This document shows, piece by piece, positions 16,695-24,815 of a stretch of 64,000 bases of DNA. Source of the stretch: an uncultured Prevotellaceae bacterium (GTDB lineage: Bacteria > Bacteroidota > Bacteroidia > Bacteroidales > Bacteroidaceae); NCBI GenBank assembly GCA_900318795.1, contig ONLU01000001.1:166852-230851 (forward strand), in the 5' to 3' direction. Every line of letters starts with the position of its first letter. Positions within the stretch are counted from its first letter, which is position 1. Made by a program: the position numbers and the translations under genes. The notes beneath the pieces were generated by a model. That model saw only the letters and a program-made list of their open reading frames with translations, was not told where the DNA came from and did not search any database.

Positions 16695-17389
16695 TAGATG
16701 TCGATGATGACGTTGAAGTTTGCTGTCAGGTTGTCCTGGTCGTTGATGCCGAATCCGGGGACGTACCATGTGTTGCCCACTTCGCCGTCGTTGTGGAACA
16801 GCCTTCGTTTGTAACGGGCGTCCCAGCCCAGGTGGAAGGGTCCGAAGATTTTGGCATCGATACCGAAGACCAGTTCCAGCCAATGCATGTTGCACGCCAT
16901 GCCCTGCACACCGAAACCTGATTGCGACTTCCATACGGGGTCGGGCAGATTGTCGCGGATGATGTCTACCTTGTAGCTGGTGAAACCGTAGCGGAAGCCC
17001 GCAAAGATGCGGTTAGCCTGGTGCTTGCGCTTCATGACGTTCCAGTCCACACCGATGCGGAAGTAGGGTGCTGTGGTTTTGTATGTGATGCGTGTCACCT
17101 CGTCGTCCTCGTGGTTAGCCATGCCGATACCCATCTCGAAGATGGGGAACCACTGGTCGTGCAGGTTGACGCGCAGCGCACCTCCTATGTCGCCATGGTC
17201 GCTCAGCATGCGCATGGCAGGCCCCACCAGGTCGAACGCCAGCGAGAAACCGCGGAAGAAGGGTACTGAGTCGTTCTCCATGCGGAACATCTTAGTCTGT
17301 GCCAGCGCGGGCAGCGTCAGAACCAGCAACAGCAGGCTAACGGCCAGTCTTTTTAAAGTAGATATAGAAGTGTTCTTGCTTGTTGTCAT
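16694..17389 (-). CDS. Outer-membrane beta-barrel-like protein (DUF6048-like)
   Basis: 231 residues. Signal peptide (about 1-30, ending LPALAQ), then alternating beta-strands typical of a small barrel (FRGFSLAFDLVGPA, IFAGFRYGFTSYK, ELVFGIDAKIFGPFHLGWDARYK spread over the protein) and a final aromatic strand. I believe it is the DUF6048 family, which accompanies DUF6452 in Bacteroidales; the assignment is from memory. Its N-terminus overlaps the end of the upstream gene by 53 nt in another frame; no later start would keep the signal peptide. Confidence 0.7.
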   Translation of the reverse strand: MTTSKNTSISTLKRLAVSLLLLVLTLPALAQTKMFRMENDSVPFFRGFSLAFDLVGPAMRMLSDHGDIGGALRVNLHDQWFPIFEMGIGMANHEDDEVTRITYKTTAPYFRIGVDWNVMKRKHQANRIFAGFRYGFTSYKVDIIRDNLPDPVWKSQSGFGVQGMACNMHWLELVFGIDAKIFGPFHLGWDARYKRRLFHNDGEVGNTWYVPGFGINDQDNLTANFNVIIDI

Positions 17390-17831
17390 AGTTTACGTCG
17401 GCATAGTTTACAACGATGGAGTCAATGACATGGTGGGTCGTGCTGACGGCTGTAATCTTGTGGAAATAGGCCGCCGAGCAGTCCACGGACTCAAAGTGTG
17501 GGTAGTTCTCTTTCTTGATGCGGATGGTGTCCACATAACGTTTCTTGGTAGTGTCGCCTAACACCAGGAAGAAGATGTCTTCAGGCTGGGTGTAGCTGAT
17601 GGGCAACTGGAAACCGGTACAGATGTCGTACTGGCTGTTCAGCACCATGGTGTCTGTCCTGTCGGCTCTTTGGGCAACCACCCAGATGGTGTCTGTGTTG
17701 AGCGTGTCTGTAGTGCCGTTGGCTTTCTTCAACGTGTAGTTGGTGGTGACGAGGCTCTGTACGGGACAGTCTATGCTCGTACAGGCAGCCAGGGCTGCTA
17801 TAGCCAGGATGACGACTATTATTTTCCGCAT
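17337..17831 (-). CDS. Lipoprotein, DUF6452-like
   Basis: 164 residues. Lipobox LAACTSI with Cys near 17; second Cys in IDCPVQ. The mature part has short strands and TTNYTLKK, TYTQPEDIFFLVLGD-like and HVIDSIVVNYADVNYDN segments. It resembles DUF6452, which is paired with DUF6048 barrels in Bacteroidales (recalled, not checked). Its start overlaps the GT2 stop by 13 nt and its end overlaps the barrel gene by 53 nt, so the three are almost certainly one transcript. Confidence 0.65.
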   Translation of the reverse strand: MRKIIVVILAIAALAACTSIDCPVQSLVTTNYTLKKANGTTDTLNTDTIWVVAQRADRTDTMVLNSQYDICTGFQLPISYTQPEDIFFLVLGDTTKKRYVDTIRIKKENYPHFESVDCSAAYFHKITAVSTTHHVIDSIVVNYADVNYDNKQEHFYIYFKKTGR

Positions 17832-18790
17832 CTGATGTTGTCTTCTATCTGGTATTCGTTACGTCCGGCGCTGTTGCGGCTGATGAGGTCGCCCAGGAAT
17901 CCTGCCAGGAAGAGCTGTGTGCCTATCATCATCATGGTCAGCGCAATGTAGAAGTAGGGTGAGTTGGTAACCAGTCGCATGGGCACTCCGTTATACAGGG
18001 CCCACGCCTTCTCAATGCCCAGGAAGGCTGCTGACAGGAAGCCTATCATGAACACGATGGTGCCCAGGAATCCGAAGACGTGCATGGGCTTCTTGCCGAA
18101 CGTGCCCAGGAACCACAGCGTCAGCAGGTCCAGATAGCCGTTCACGAAGCGGTTCCAGCCCATGAACTTCGACTTGCCGAACTTGCGGGCCTGGTGGTGT
18201 ACGGGCTTCTCGCCTATCTTGTCGAAACCGGCGTTCTTGGCGAGGTAGGGCATGTAGCGGTGCATCTCGCCATACACCTCGATGTTTTTGATGACATCCT
18301 TGCGGTAAGCCTTCAGTCCGCAGTTGAAGTCGTGCAGGTTCTTGATGCCGCTGACCTTGCGGGCGGTGGCGTTGAACAGCTTGGTGGGGATGGTCTTCGA
18401 CAGCGGGTCGCCCTGCTTGCGGTTCTGCTTGTATCCGCTCACCAGGTCGTAGCCGTCCTCCTTGATCATGCGGTACAGCTCGGGAATCTCGTCGGGCGAG
18501 TCCTGCAGGTCGGCATCCATGGTGATGACCACGTCGCCCTGAGCTTCCTTGAATCCGCAGTAGAGTGCGGGGCTCTTGCCGTAGTTGCGGCGGAACTTGA
18601 TGCCCTTGACGTGCTTGGAGCGTGCTGCCAGTTCGGTGATGACGTCCCACGAGTGGTCTGTGGAACCGTCGTTGACGAAGATGACCTCAAACGTGAACTT
18701 GTTCGCAGCCATCACGCGTTCTATCCACGCATACAGCTCGGGCAGCGACTCGTCCTCATTATATAAAGGTATTACTACTGATATATCCAT
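17819..18790 (-). CDS. Glycosyltransferase family 2, DPM/GtrB-like membrane protein
   Basis: 323 residues. GT-A domain at the N-terminus: MDISVVIPLYNEDESL, VIFVNDGSTDHS, VVITMDADLQDSPDEIPELY (DXD-type), FNCGLKAYRKDV. Two C-terminal transmembrane helices (about 235-260 and 275-305) place it with bactoprenol-phosphate glucosyl- or mannosyltransferases. Start set at ATG 18790; the frame runs further back only through the heptad array to a TTG. Probable role: making a polyprenyl-phosphate sugar donor for envelope glycosylation (inference). Confidence 0.93.
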   Translation of the reverse strand: MDISVVIPLYNEDESLPELYAWIERVMAANKFTFEVIFVNDGSTDHSWDVITELAARSKHVKGIKFRRNYGKSPALYCGFKEAQGDVVITMDADLQDSPDEIPELYRMIKEDGYDLVSGYKQNRKQGDPLSKTIPTKLFNATARKVSGIKNLHDFNCGLKAYRKDVIKNIEVYGEMHRYMPYLAKNAGFDKIGEKPVHHQARKFGKSKFMGWNRFVNGYLDLLTLWFLGTFGKKPMHVFGFLGTIVFMIGFLSAAFLGIEKAWALYNGVPMRLVTNSPYFYIALTMMMIGTQLFLAGFLGDLISRNSAGRNEYQIEDNIRCGK

Positions 18791-18800
18791 TGTGTTATAA

Positions 18801-18849
18801 AGTTCAAAGTTCAAAGTTCAAAAGTGCTATGACAAAGTTCAATGTTCAG
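18801..18849. repeat. Heptad array (AGTTCAA type) at the DUF4199-GT2 junction
   Basis: AGTTCAA three times, then AAGTGCT, ATGACAA, AGTTCAA, TGTTCAG. It contains the DUF4199 stop codon (TGA as 18839-18841) and extends a little into the DUF4199 3' end. Same unit as the array inside the M3 peptidase. Confidence 0.88.
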
Positions 18850-19384
18850 CTTCCACCGTCTGCCGCTTCATCAGCGCTGCGATGGGCAGCCCCAGCAGGA
18901 ATCCGGTCGTGATGTTGACCGTCAGCATGTTCAGCGCATAGTCTATGGGCCGCATCCGGGCCAGCTCCTGCAAACCGTCCTTCACCTGCTGCTCAGCCAT
19001 GCCGTACATCTTCAGCACCTGTCGTCCTTCTTCCGAACTGACGATGGTGGTGAAATGCCCCAGCAGATAGCCCTTGTCGATGAATGCAAAGTAGACATAG
19101 AGCGCCAGGGCGAGCAACAGTCCTGCGTAGAAGAACGTCAGCACGGTGTAGGCATATCCTCTGCCGAACGAGATGACTCCCTCGCGGGCATAGTCACGGA
19201 AGTGGCGCAGTCGGTTGGCGGCATAGAAGGGCGATATGACGATGAGCACCAGGGCAGCCATGCCCAGCAGCGGGTTCGTCAGTCCCTGGATGTAGCAGAC
19301 CAGTGCGCCAATCCACAACAGCGACAGCAGCGCGCCGTCCTGTCGGGCAAAAGCTTTTAGTTGTACATATTCTTGTGGTGTCAT
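18839..19384 (-). CDS. DUF4199 family membrane protein
   Basis: 181 residues with four predicted transmembrane helices (about 20-38, 40-58, 78-100 and 150-172) and a soluble loop containing EEGRQVLKMYGMAEQQ. The DUF4199 family is Bacteroidetes-specific and usually sits next to a GT2 glycosyltransferase, as here; its biochemical role is unknown. First gene of the minus-strand run down to the lipoprotein at 14.3 kb. The last codons (VEAEH) lie at the edge of a heptad array. Confidence 0.88.
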   Translation of the reverse strand: MTPQEYVQLKAFARQDGALLSLLWIGALVCYIQGLTNPLLGMAALVLIVISPFYAANRLRHFRDYAREGVISFGRGYAYTVLTFFYAGLLLALALYVYFAFIDKGYLLGHFTTIVSSEEGRQVLKMYGMAEQQVKDGLQELARMRPIDYALNMLTVNITTGFLLGLPIAALMKRQTVEAEH

Positions 19385-19394
19385 ATTCAGGGTG

Positions 19395-19425
19395 CAAAAT
19401 TACTAATAATCGGTCAAAATACAAA
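19395..19425 (-). promoter_or_regulatory. Promoter of the DUF4199-GT2 operon
   Basis: Minus strand: TTTG (19422-19425), 19 nt, TAATTTTG (19395-19402). The -7 box ends 10 nt before the ATG at 19384. Confidence 0.7.
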
Positions 19426-19440
19426 ATTTTTAGCCAAACA

Positions 19441-19472
19441 TTTGCAGTTTCTCGAAAAAATGCGTACCTTTG
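19441..19472 (+). promoter_or_regulatory. Strong promoter upstream of SRP RNA and tRNA-Thr
   Basis: TTTG (19441-19444), exactly 20 nt, TACCTTTG (19465-19472). The first RNA gene downstream is the SRP RNA at 19547. Confidence 0.8.
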
Positions 19473-19493
19473 CAGCCGCTTACGACAAACAAT

Positions 19494-19537
19494 GTCAATT
19501 CTCAATCGTAAAATTGTCAATTGTCAATTTGTCAGTT
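19494..19537. repeat. GTCAATT-type heptad array upstream of ffs
   Basis: Units GTCAATT, CTCAATC, GTAAAATT, GTCAATT, GTCAATTT, GTCAGTT; period seven with two 8-bp units. It lies between the promoter and the SRP RNA, so it would be in the 5' part of the primary transcript. Confidence 0.65.
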
Positions 19538-19546
19538 AGCCAACAT

Positions 19547-19642
19547 GGGCGAGTCCTGCACGGTCAGCTCCCTCGGAATCCCCCAGGATGGGAACATAGC
19601 AAGGGTACTTGGTTGTAGCGACGCGATACAGACAGCTCGTCC
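19547..19642 (+). ncRNA. ffs: Signal recognition particle RNA (small bacterial 4.5S type)
   Basis: RNA of the SRP that binds Ffh and targets nascent membrane proteins. Ends pair: GGGCGAG (19547-19553) with CTCGTCC (19636-19642), one G-U pair. The apical region carries the domain IV signature: an AGG side, a GGAA tetraloop closed by G and C, and an AGCA side, arranged as AGGAUGGGAACAUAGCA; compare E. coli AGGUCCGGAAGGAAGCA. Length about 96 nt fits the small form. No protein frame of note crosses it. The tRNA-Thr starts four bases after its 3' end. Confidence 0.85.
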
Positions 19643-19646
19643 ACCC

Positions 19647-19720
19647 GCCTCTTTAGCTCAGTTGGCCAGAGCACGTGATTTGTAATCTCGGGGTCGTTGG
19701 TTCGAATCCGACAAGAGGCT
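19647..19720 (+). tRNA. tRNA-Thr (anticodon TGT)
   Basis: Acceptor GCCTCTT (19647-19653) pairs with AAGAGGC (19713-19719); discriminator T, then CCA encoded at 19721-19723. D-arm AGCTCAGTTGGCCAGAGC, anticodon loop TTTGTAA, T-arm GTTGGTTCGAATCCGAC. The anticodon stem has one U-U mismatch. Only 4 nt after the SRP RNA. Confidence 0.96.
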
Positions 19721-19733
19721 CCACCAGGAACGA

Positions 19734-19763
19734 AGGGAATCCCACAGCGGACTCCCTTTTTTT
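19734..19763 (+). terminator. Rho-independent terminator after tRNA-Thr
   Basis: AGGGAATCC (19734-19742) pairs with GGACTCCCT (19749-19757), one internal mismatch and a 6-nt loop, followed directly by a run of T. Ends the ffs-tRNA unit. Confidence 0.85.
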
Positions 19764-19794
19764 GTTGGATTTTCAGTTTTTTCACTACAAAGCG

Positions 19795-19824
19795 TTGTGA
19801 TTTCCTATAATTGTTGTATCTTTG
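19795..19824 (+). promoter_or_regulatory. Promoter of the phosphoethanolamine transferase gene
   Basis: TTG (19795-19797), 19 nt, TATCTTTG (19817-19824). ATG at 19848. Confidence 0.7.
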
Positions 19825-19847
19825 CACGCGGCTAAAATTGCAAACAA

Positions 19848-21413
19848 ATGAGTAAACGTTTATGGAAGGGACTGCTATTGGAGAGACTCAGACGGCCCGT
19901 ATCGCTTTTCACATTCTCCGCGCTGGTCAGCATCGGAACATTGCTGCTCTACAATATTCCGTTCTTCAGCTATGTGGCAGACAACAGCAATGAAGATGCG
20001 TGGGGCAGGGTGGTGCTGCAGGCTTCGCTTGTTGTCATCATGCTGGTGCTCAACTTCATGATGACCTATCTGGTGATGTTCCTGCTGAGGAAGGTCGGGC
20101 GCGTGCTGCTGGCTCTCCTGGCACTCATCAATGCCATAGCCGTCTATTTCATCCTTACCTACCATGTCATGATGGATGCCACCACCATAGGCAACGTGTT
20201 CAATACCCGTTACTCCGAGGCCTCGGGCTTCTTCAGCGCCTCGCTGTGGCTCTTCATCCTGGTCTTTGGCGTCCTGCCGGCTCTCTACTGCCTGTTTCAG
20301 CCCGTCGTCTACGGCAAGGCCCGTCGGATGGGCATCTGCTGTGCCGGTTCGTTGGCTGTGGTTCTTGTCGTCGCTCTGGCGAATGTCAGCCAGACGCTGT
20401 GGGTGGGACAGCACGACACCGAACTGGGCGGACTGCTCCAGCCCTGGTCCTATCTGGTCAACACCGTCCGCCTGACAACGGACAGGATGGACCAGCAGGC
20501 TGAGGAAATCAAGCTGCCTGACGGCAAGATAGCAGACTCCCAGAAGGCTGTTGTCGTGCTCGTCATAGGCGAGTCGGCACGCAAAGCCAACTTCCAGCTG
20601 TATGGCTATCAGCGTGACACCAACCCCCTGCTGTCCAGGCTCCAGGGACTGAAGGTGTTCCAGGCTACGTCGTGTGCCACCTACACCACAGCCGGCAGCA
20701 AGGCTATACTGGAACCCAAGGTCAGCGACGACCTCTACGAGGTGCTGCCCAACTATGCCTTCAGGACTGGTGTCGACGTGTCGTGGCGCACCTCCAACTG
20801 GGGCGAGCCTCCTATCCATATCGACGAATATCTTTCCGAGGCAGACCTTGCCGACATCTATCCCGATGCTGACGACCGTTACGACGGAATCCTCCTCGAG
20901 GGACTGCGTGAGCGCATAGCGTCCAGTCCTAAGAACAAGGTGCTGATAGTGCTTCACACCAGCACCAGTCATGGTCCCAACTATGCCGACAAGTACCCCC
21001 AGACGTTTGAGGTCTACAAGCCCGTTGCCCGTAATGTGGAGGAGGGCGAGAAGCATGTCGACCGGCTGGTCAACGCCTACGACAACACCATTCGCTATAC
21101 CGACTATCTGCTAGACAGCCTGGTCAGCACGCTGCGCTCGATAACCGACTGGCACAGCGCCATGATGTTCATCTCCGACCATGGTGAGTCCCTGGGCGAG
21201 AACAATATCTTCATGCACGGCCTGCCCATGAGGCTGGCTCCCAAGGTGCAGTACGAGATACCCTTCCTCGTGTGGACTTCCGACGGGTTCAGACGCTACA
21301 AGGCAGGATTGCCCCCAGTGCTCGAGCAGCACTATGTCTTCCACTCCGTGCTCAACCTGCTGTCCATCCAGTCGCCTGCCTACGACGAGTCGTTCGACAT
21401 CTTCGAGCGTTGA
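19848..21413 (+). CDS. Phosphoethanolamine transferase, EptA/CptA-like
   Basis: Inner-membrane enzyme with a periplasmic sulfatase-fold domain that moves phosphoethanolamine from phosphatidylethanolamine to lipid A or another surface glycan. 521 residues: about five N-terminal transmembrane helices (to about residue 190), then the catalytic domain. Metal site and nucleophile landmarks: IGESARKANFQLYGYQRDTNP, SCATYTTAG with the candidate nucleophile Thr280, HTSTSHGPNY, and SDHGESLGENNIFMHG. Acceptor is not shown; in Bacteroidales such enzymes can modify lipid A and affect cationic peptide resistance (family knowledge). Single gene with its own promoter. Confidence 0.9.
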   Translation: MSKRLWKGLLLERLRRPVSLFTFSALVSIGTLLLYNIPFFSYVADNSNEDAWGRVVLQASLVVIMLVLNFMMTYLVMFLLRKVGRVLLALLALINAIAVYFILTYHVMMDATTIGNVFNTRYSEASGFFSASLWLFILVFGVLPALYCLFQPVVYGKARRMGICCAGSLAVVLVVALANVSQTLWVGQHDTELGGLLQPWSYLVNTVRLTTDRMDQQAEEIKLPDGKIADSQKAVVVLVIGESARKANFQLYGYQRDTNPLLSRLQGLKVFQATSCATYTTAGSKAILEPKVSDDLYEVLPNYAFRTGVDVSWRTSNWGEPPIHIDEYLSEADLADIYPDADDRYDGILLEGLRERIASSPKNKVLIVLHTSTSHGPNYADKYPQTFEVYKPVARNVEEGEKHVDRLVNAYDNTIRYTDYLLDSLVSTLRSITDWHSAMMFISDHGESLGENNIFMHGLPMRLAPKVQYEIPFLVWTSDGFRRYKAGLPPVLEQHYVFHSVLNLLSIQSPAYDESFDIFER

Positions 21414-21528
21414 CTCCCAAGCCGTTGAGGCCGTTCTGCCGAGTTTGCGCAAAAAACATCGTTTTTAACATGTTTGATGTTCTCTTTGTGGGAAATATGA
21501 CCGAAAAAGTCACTTTTTAGTGAAAAAG

Positions 21529-21560
21529 TTTGGCAGTCAGTGAAATAATTCCTATATTTG
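21529..21560 (+). promoter_or_regulatory. Promoter of the fimbrial cluster
   Basis: TTTG (21529-21532), 20 nt, TATATTTG (21553-21560). Leads into the DUF3575 gene at 21646. Confidence 0.8.
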
Positions 21561-21645
21561 CCCCCGACAAACTGTTAATGAGAACAAAACAATCATTACT
21601 GTAAGGGAAAATACTAGGCTTTACGCCCCCATATATAAAACACTA

Positions 21646-22248
21646 ATGACCTGGGGCTTGGCAGGACTGCTAGCTCTTCTGCCTCTCTCCGTTAGTGCCC
21701 AGATAATCAACCGACCTTCGTTACGTGCCAATGCGCTGCTGCCCCTGATGAACATAGGTGCAGAGCAGCCTTTGGGCAACCGATGGTCAATAGGTGCTGA
21801 CGTTTACTGGCCTTGGATATTTCGCGCAAGCAACCACAAGAACTGCTTCCAGGCGTTCGGTGCGGGATTGGAAGGCCGCTATTGGTTGGGCAAGAACCGC
21901 CAGCCGGAACGGCGCCTGCTGGGTCACTCCATAGGAGCGTTCGCCATGACGGGCTATTACGACTGGGAACGGAATTACTCGGGCTATCAGGGTGATTTCA
22001 TCTTGGGGGGAATCGACTACCTCTATGCAAAGCCCATCTTCAAGGGCAAGATGCACCTGGAGCTGTCGATAGGCGTAGGCTACTTCTACTCCAAGTCAAC
22101 ACACTACAACGTGTTTGAAGAGGGAGGAAAAGGATATCGCGATAGGGATTATCGCAAGAAAGTTGGATATTTTGGCCCACTGAAAGCCACCGTCGCACTG
22201 GTACTGCCACTGCAGGTGTTGTTGGGTAAAACCAAGAAGGAACAATGA
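21646..22248 (+). CDS. DUF3575 family outer-membrane protein
   Basis: 200 residues. Signal peptide ending LSVSAQ, then beta-barrel-type strands: SLRANALLPLMNIGAEQPLGNRWSIGADVYWPW-like segments, GLEGRYWLG, GIGYFYSKS-type strands and a final ATVALVLPLQVLLG. DUF3575 proteins occur at the head of Bacteroidales fimbrillin clusters, often linked to a C-terminal OmpA part, absent here. Probably an outer-membrane component of pilus assembly or anchoring (inference). Overlaps the next gene by 4 nt (ATGA). Confidence 0.85.
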   Translation: MTWGLAGLLALLPLSVSAQIINRPSLRANALLPLMNIGAEQPLGNRWSIGADVYWPWIFRASNHKNCFQAFGAGLEGRYWLGKNRQPERRLLGHSIGAFAMTGYYDWERNYSGYQGDFILGGIDYLYAKPIFKGKMHLELSIGVGYFYSKSTHYNVFEEGGKGYRDRDYRKKVGYFGPLKATVALVLPLQVLLGKTKKEQ

Positions 22249-23270
22249 GAAAGGCGGTTGGGACGATATTCATATTGACATTGCTGGCGCTGGTGGGCTG
22301 CAAGCGAATGCCGCTCTACGACCTCGAGAACAAAGAGGTGGACCTGGAGCTGGACTTGGAACTGGAGCTCGACCTGAAGCTGGACCTTGATGTGAAGGTG
22401 GACATAGAGGTGGACACCGTCATCCCGACACCGGAGTATATGAAGGTGAACTTCTACTCGATGGACAATGCCGGACTGAACTACACCGAGTTCGTGGGAT
22501 CACAGGGAGGCCCTATCAGCACGCCGCCAGGCACCTATGTGATGCTGATCTACAACTTCGGAACGGAGTATATCCAGATCAGGAACGAGGGTAACATCAA
22601 CACCATCGAGGCGTTCACCAGTGACATCACAGCCACCAAGGGCGCTACACTGCGCAGCTTCATCCCAAGCAAGCGAGCCGGGGAGGTAACGGAAGCTGAC
22701 GAGCTGGAGGAACCGCAAGGTCCTATCATCTATCCGCCCGACCATCTGCTGGTGACCCGTGAGACGGTGATTATCCCGGACATGACGAGCGAGAACAGAA
22801 AGGTTACGGTCTATGCCACTGTCAGCGACGTCGTGGAGACCTACGCCTTTGAGGTGCCTAACGTGCAAGGTGCAGAATATGTACAGAGTGTCGAGGCCTT
22901 CATCACCAACCAGTCGCGCAGCAGCTTCTTCGGGCGTCCCGAGGTCAGCAACGAGCCCGCCACCATCTGGTTCCCCGTGGGAGTGAACCGTGAGAAGGGA
23001 TACCTCTTCACCGTGTTCAACACCTTTGGCAAGTTGCAGGGTGAGAGCCGCAGCTTCCTGCACATGCTCATCACCAATACCGAGGGGCAGCAAGTACACG
23101 TCACGACGGACATCACCGACCAGTTCGACCATCCCGACCCAGGCCGTGAACACATCATCGTGATAGACCAGGAGATAGTCGTTCCACCACCAAGTGGAGG
23201 AGAAGGCGGAGGCATAGCCCCCACCGTAGATCCCTGGGACGAAGAGAATACAGACGTACCTATTGGGTAA
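22245..23270 (+). CDS. DUF5119 lipoprotein of the fimbrial cluster
   Basis: 341 residues. Lipobox ALVGC, Cys near 19. Immediately after comes an unusual tract (about 29-56) in which acidic or basic residues alternate strictly with Leu/Val/Ile (start EVDLELDLELELD), followed by a beta-rich region (YMKVNFYSMDNAG, TYVMLIYNFGTEYIQ, PIIYPPDHLLVTRE) and a Pro/Gly-rich tail. DUF5119 belongs to the Mfa2/FimB-like anchor and minor-component group of Bacteroidales fimbriae. Translationally coupled to DUF3575 through an ATGA overlap; probably the pilus anchor or assembly protein (inference). Confidence 0.85.
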   Translation: MRKAVGTIFILTLLALVGCKRMPLYDLENKEVDLELDLELELDLKLDLDVKVDIEVDTVIPTPEYMKVNFYSMDNAGLNYTEFVGSQGGPISTPPGTYVMLIYNFGTEYIQIRNEGNINTIEAFTSDITATKGATLRSFIPSKRAGEVTEADELEEPQGPIIYPPDHLLVTRETVIIPDMTSENRKVTVYATVSDVVETYAFEVPNVQGAEYVQSVEAFITNQSRSSFFGRPEVSNEPATIWFPVGVNREKGYLFTVFNTFGKLQGESRSFLHMLITNTEGQQVHVTTDITDQFDHPDPGREHIIVIDQEIVVPPPSGGEGGGIAPTVDPWDEENTDVPIG

Positions 23271-23318
23271 ATAATCGAGATAAGAAAGAAAATTTAATAA
23301 CTAAACAAATTTTACAGT

Positions 23319-24338
23319 ATGAAAAAGATTTTATTTTTAGCTTCGCTTGCAGCTGTTGCAATGACAAGCTGTACCAGTGAAAGTAATGAGTATGTGGGAG
23401 GAAACACTCCGAAAGAAATTACATTTGCTCCTGTAGCACAGAAGGCTACCCGTGCAGCAGTTCCTAGCACGACATTCACTCCTACTACTATGCAGGTAGC
23501 TGCCTATGATGCTACTACAGCTCCTGGAAGTCAGTTCTTTGCTTCTACCACTTTCTCAAAGGGTACAACCTATTGGGAGGCAGAGCCTAAAAAGTACTGG
23601 CCTCTGTCTCCTGTGTACATCAATTTTATGGCTTATAGTGAGCTGACTGCTTCTGCAACTCCTACATTGACTTGGGGCGCAACAGCTAATACTGCCACAT
23701 GGGCATTGGTAATGACTGACAACAGCTCTGAGCAGAAGGACTTGATGTATGCTTGGGGTAAGGGAGAGGTTACTCAGAATGCAGACCAAAGTTTGAACTA
23801 TACTCAGGCAGGCCCTGTCGCTATGACTTTCAAGCACGCTCAGGCATGGATGTGCTTTAATGTTAAAGCTGGTGATGCTGCTACTGGCGGTAAAATTACT
23901 CTTAACTACATTAAGCTCAATGGTGCAAAGTACAATGGTACATATACATTAACCTTCACCAACTACAATGCTAAGGCAAGCCAAGCTATTGCTGGTGCAT
24001 GGACTGCTTTGGGTGATGCTGCTAATATTGATGTTCCTGGTTGGACGACTGCTACAATTGCTTATGCCGGAGAAGGTAATGGTCAGGCTGTAGGTAATGG
24101 TCTGATGATTGTTCCTGATGATAATGCAGAAACAGCAGACTGGACAAGCTTTACCATCAACTACACGTTGGATGATAAGACATATAACTACACCTACGCT
24201 CCTGCAACAGCAGCTAACAGAAATGTTGATCAGCAAAAGAAGTATATCTTCAACATTGTATTCAATCTCCACGAGATTCAGATTAATCCTGTAGTGGATG
24301 AATGGGATGATGGTACAACAACTGGTGTCACCATTTAA
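23319..24338 (+). CDS. Fimbrillin family protein (Mfa-like)
   Basis: Candidate structural pilin of a type V (fimbrillin) pilus. 339 residues. Lipoprotein signal peptide with MTSC lipobox (Cys near 18), ITFAPVAQKATRAAV (an Arg-containing site of the kind processed by gingipain-type proteases), many Ala/Thr beta-strands, WPLSPVYINFMAYS, FKHAQAWMCFNVKA, and a C-terminus with INPVVDEWDDGTTTGVTI typical of the Mfa_like family. The gene is visibly richer in A and T and more uniform in codon choice than its neighbours, consistent with high expression. Terminator at 24401-24437. Confidence 0.9.
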   Translation: MKKILFLASLAAVAMTSCTSESNEYVGGNTPKEITFAPVAQKATRAAVPSTTFTPTTMQVAAYDATTAPGSQFFASTTFSKGTTYWEAEPKKYWPLSPVYINFMAYSELTASATPTLTWGATANTATWALVMTDNSSEQKDLMYAWGKGEVTQNADQSLNYTQAGPVAMTFKHAQAWMCFNVKAGDAATGGKITLNYIKLNGAKYNGTYTLTFTNYNAKASQAIAGAWTALGDAANIDVPGWTTATIAYAGEGNGQAVGNGLMIVPDDNAETADWTSFTINYTLDDKTYNYTYAPATAANRNVDQQKKYIFNIVFNLHEIQINPVVDEWDDGTTTGVTI

Positions 24339-24355
24339 AGGTAACAGGTAACAGG

Positions 24356-24407
24356 GTCACAGGGGGACAGGCACGGTGTGAGGTCCTCAATGAAATGTAA
24401 GGAAACG
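24356..24407 (+). repeat. REP-like unit, copy 1 (long form)
   Basis: 52 bp beginning GTCACAGGGGGACAGGCACG and identical to 24849-24900. The core GGGGACAGGCACGGTGTGAG occurs five times within 900 bp. It lies between the fimbrillin stop and its terminator, and its last bases form the terminator 5' arm. Confidence 0.9.
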
Positions 24408-24437
24408 GGGAAGTGAAAATCCCTGTTTCCTTTTTTT
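24401..24437 (+). terminator. Rho-independent terminator of the first fimbrillin gene
   Basis: GGAAACGGGG (24401-24410) pairs with CCCTGTTTCC (24421-24430), one G-U pair, 10-nt loop, followed by seven T. Confidence 0.88.
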
Positions 24438-24471
24438 CTTCATTTTCTTTGTTTTATGGAAATGAAATTGA

Positions 24472-24500
24472 GTCACAGGGGGACAGGCACGGTGTGAGGT
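24472..24500 (+). repeat. REP-like unit, copy 2 (short form)
   Basis: 29 bp shared with copies 1 and 3 (GTCACAGGGGGACAGGCACG and nine following bases), without the longer 3' extension. Confidence 0.9.
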
Positions 24501-24554
24501 CTTTGGGGAATAAAAACGCATTTGGGGTGAAAATTGCTACTAAAAGGACGCAAG

Positions 24555-24598
24555 AATGTCGTGGGGCACGAGCCGTAATGTCGTGGGGCACGAGCCGT
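24555..24598 (+). repeat. Exact tandem duplication of a 22-bp hairpin unit
   Basis: Two identical 22-bp units (24555-24576 and 24577-24598), each containing TCGTGGGGCACGA, a 5-bp stem with a GGG loop. A different small REP-like element from the GGGGACAGGCAC family. Confidence 0.85.
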
Positions 24599-24610
24599 AA
24601 CCTCACCAGC

Positions 24611-24629
24611 GACGAGATTACGTCTCGTC
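24611..24629. repeat. Short inverted repeat
   Basis: GACGAGATTACGTCTCGTC: 7-bp arms with a TTACG centre, just after the hairpin duplication. Probably another REP-type palindrome. Confidence 0.6.
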
Positions 24630-24815
24630 CGGATCTGACCAGCATGAACAGATAATTGGACATGCGGAAAGTAGGAAATGCGGAAAGCGGACATTAGGCA
24701 CTTTTTGAACACAGCAAGCAGTCATTACTTAGTATAAGTTTTATATTATTATAATTTACTATTATTGATATTAATACTATGATTAATTATACCTTCTTAA
24801 AAGAGGTATTCATGT

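Noticed and set aside
19647-19723. tRNA-Thr as an integration site
   Set aside because: No integrase and no repeated tRNA 3' end downstream in the window.
19875-21056. 393-codon open frame on the minus strand
   Set aside because: Lies fully antisense to the well-supported phosphoethanolamine transferase; composition and lack of motifs mark it as a shadow frame.
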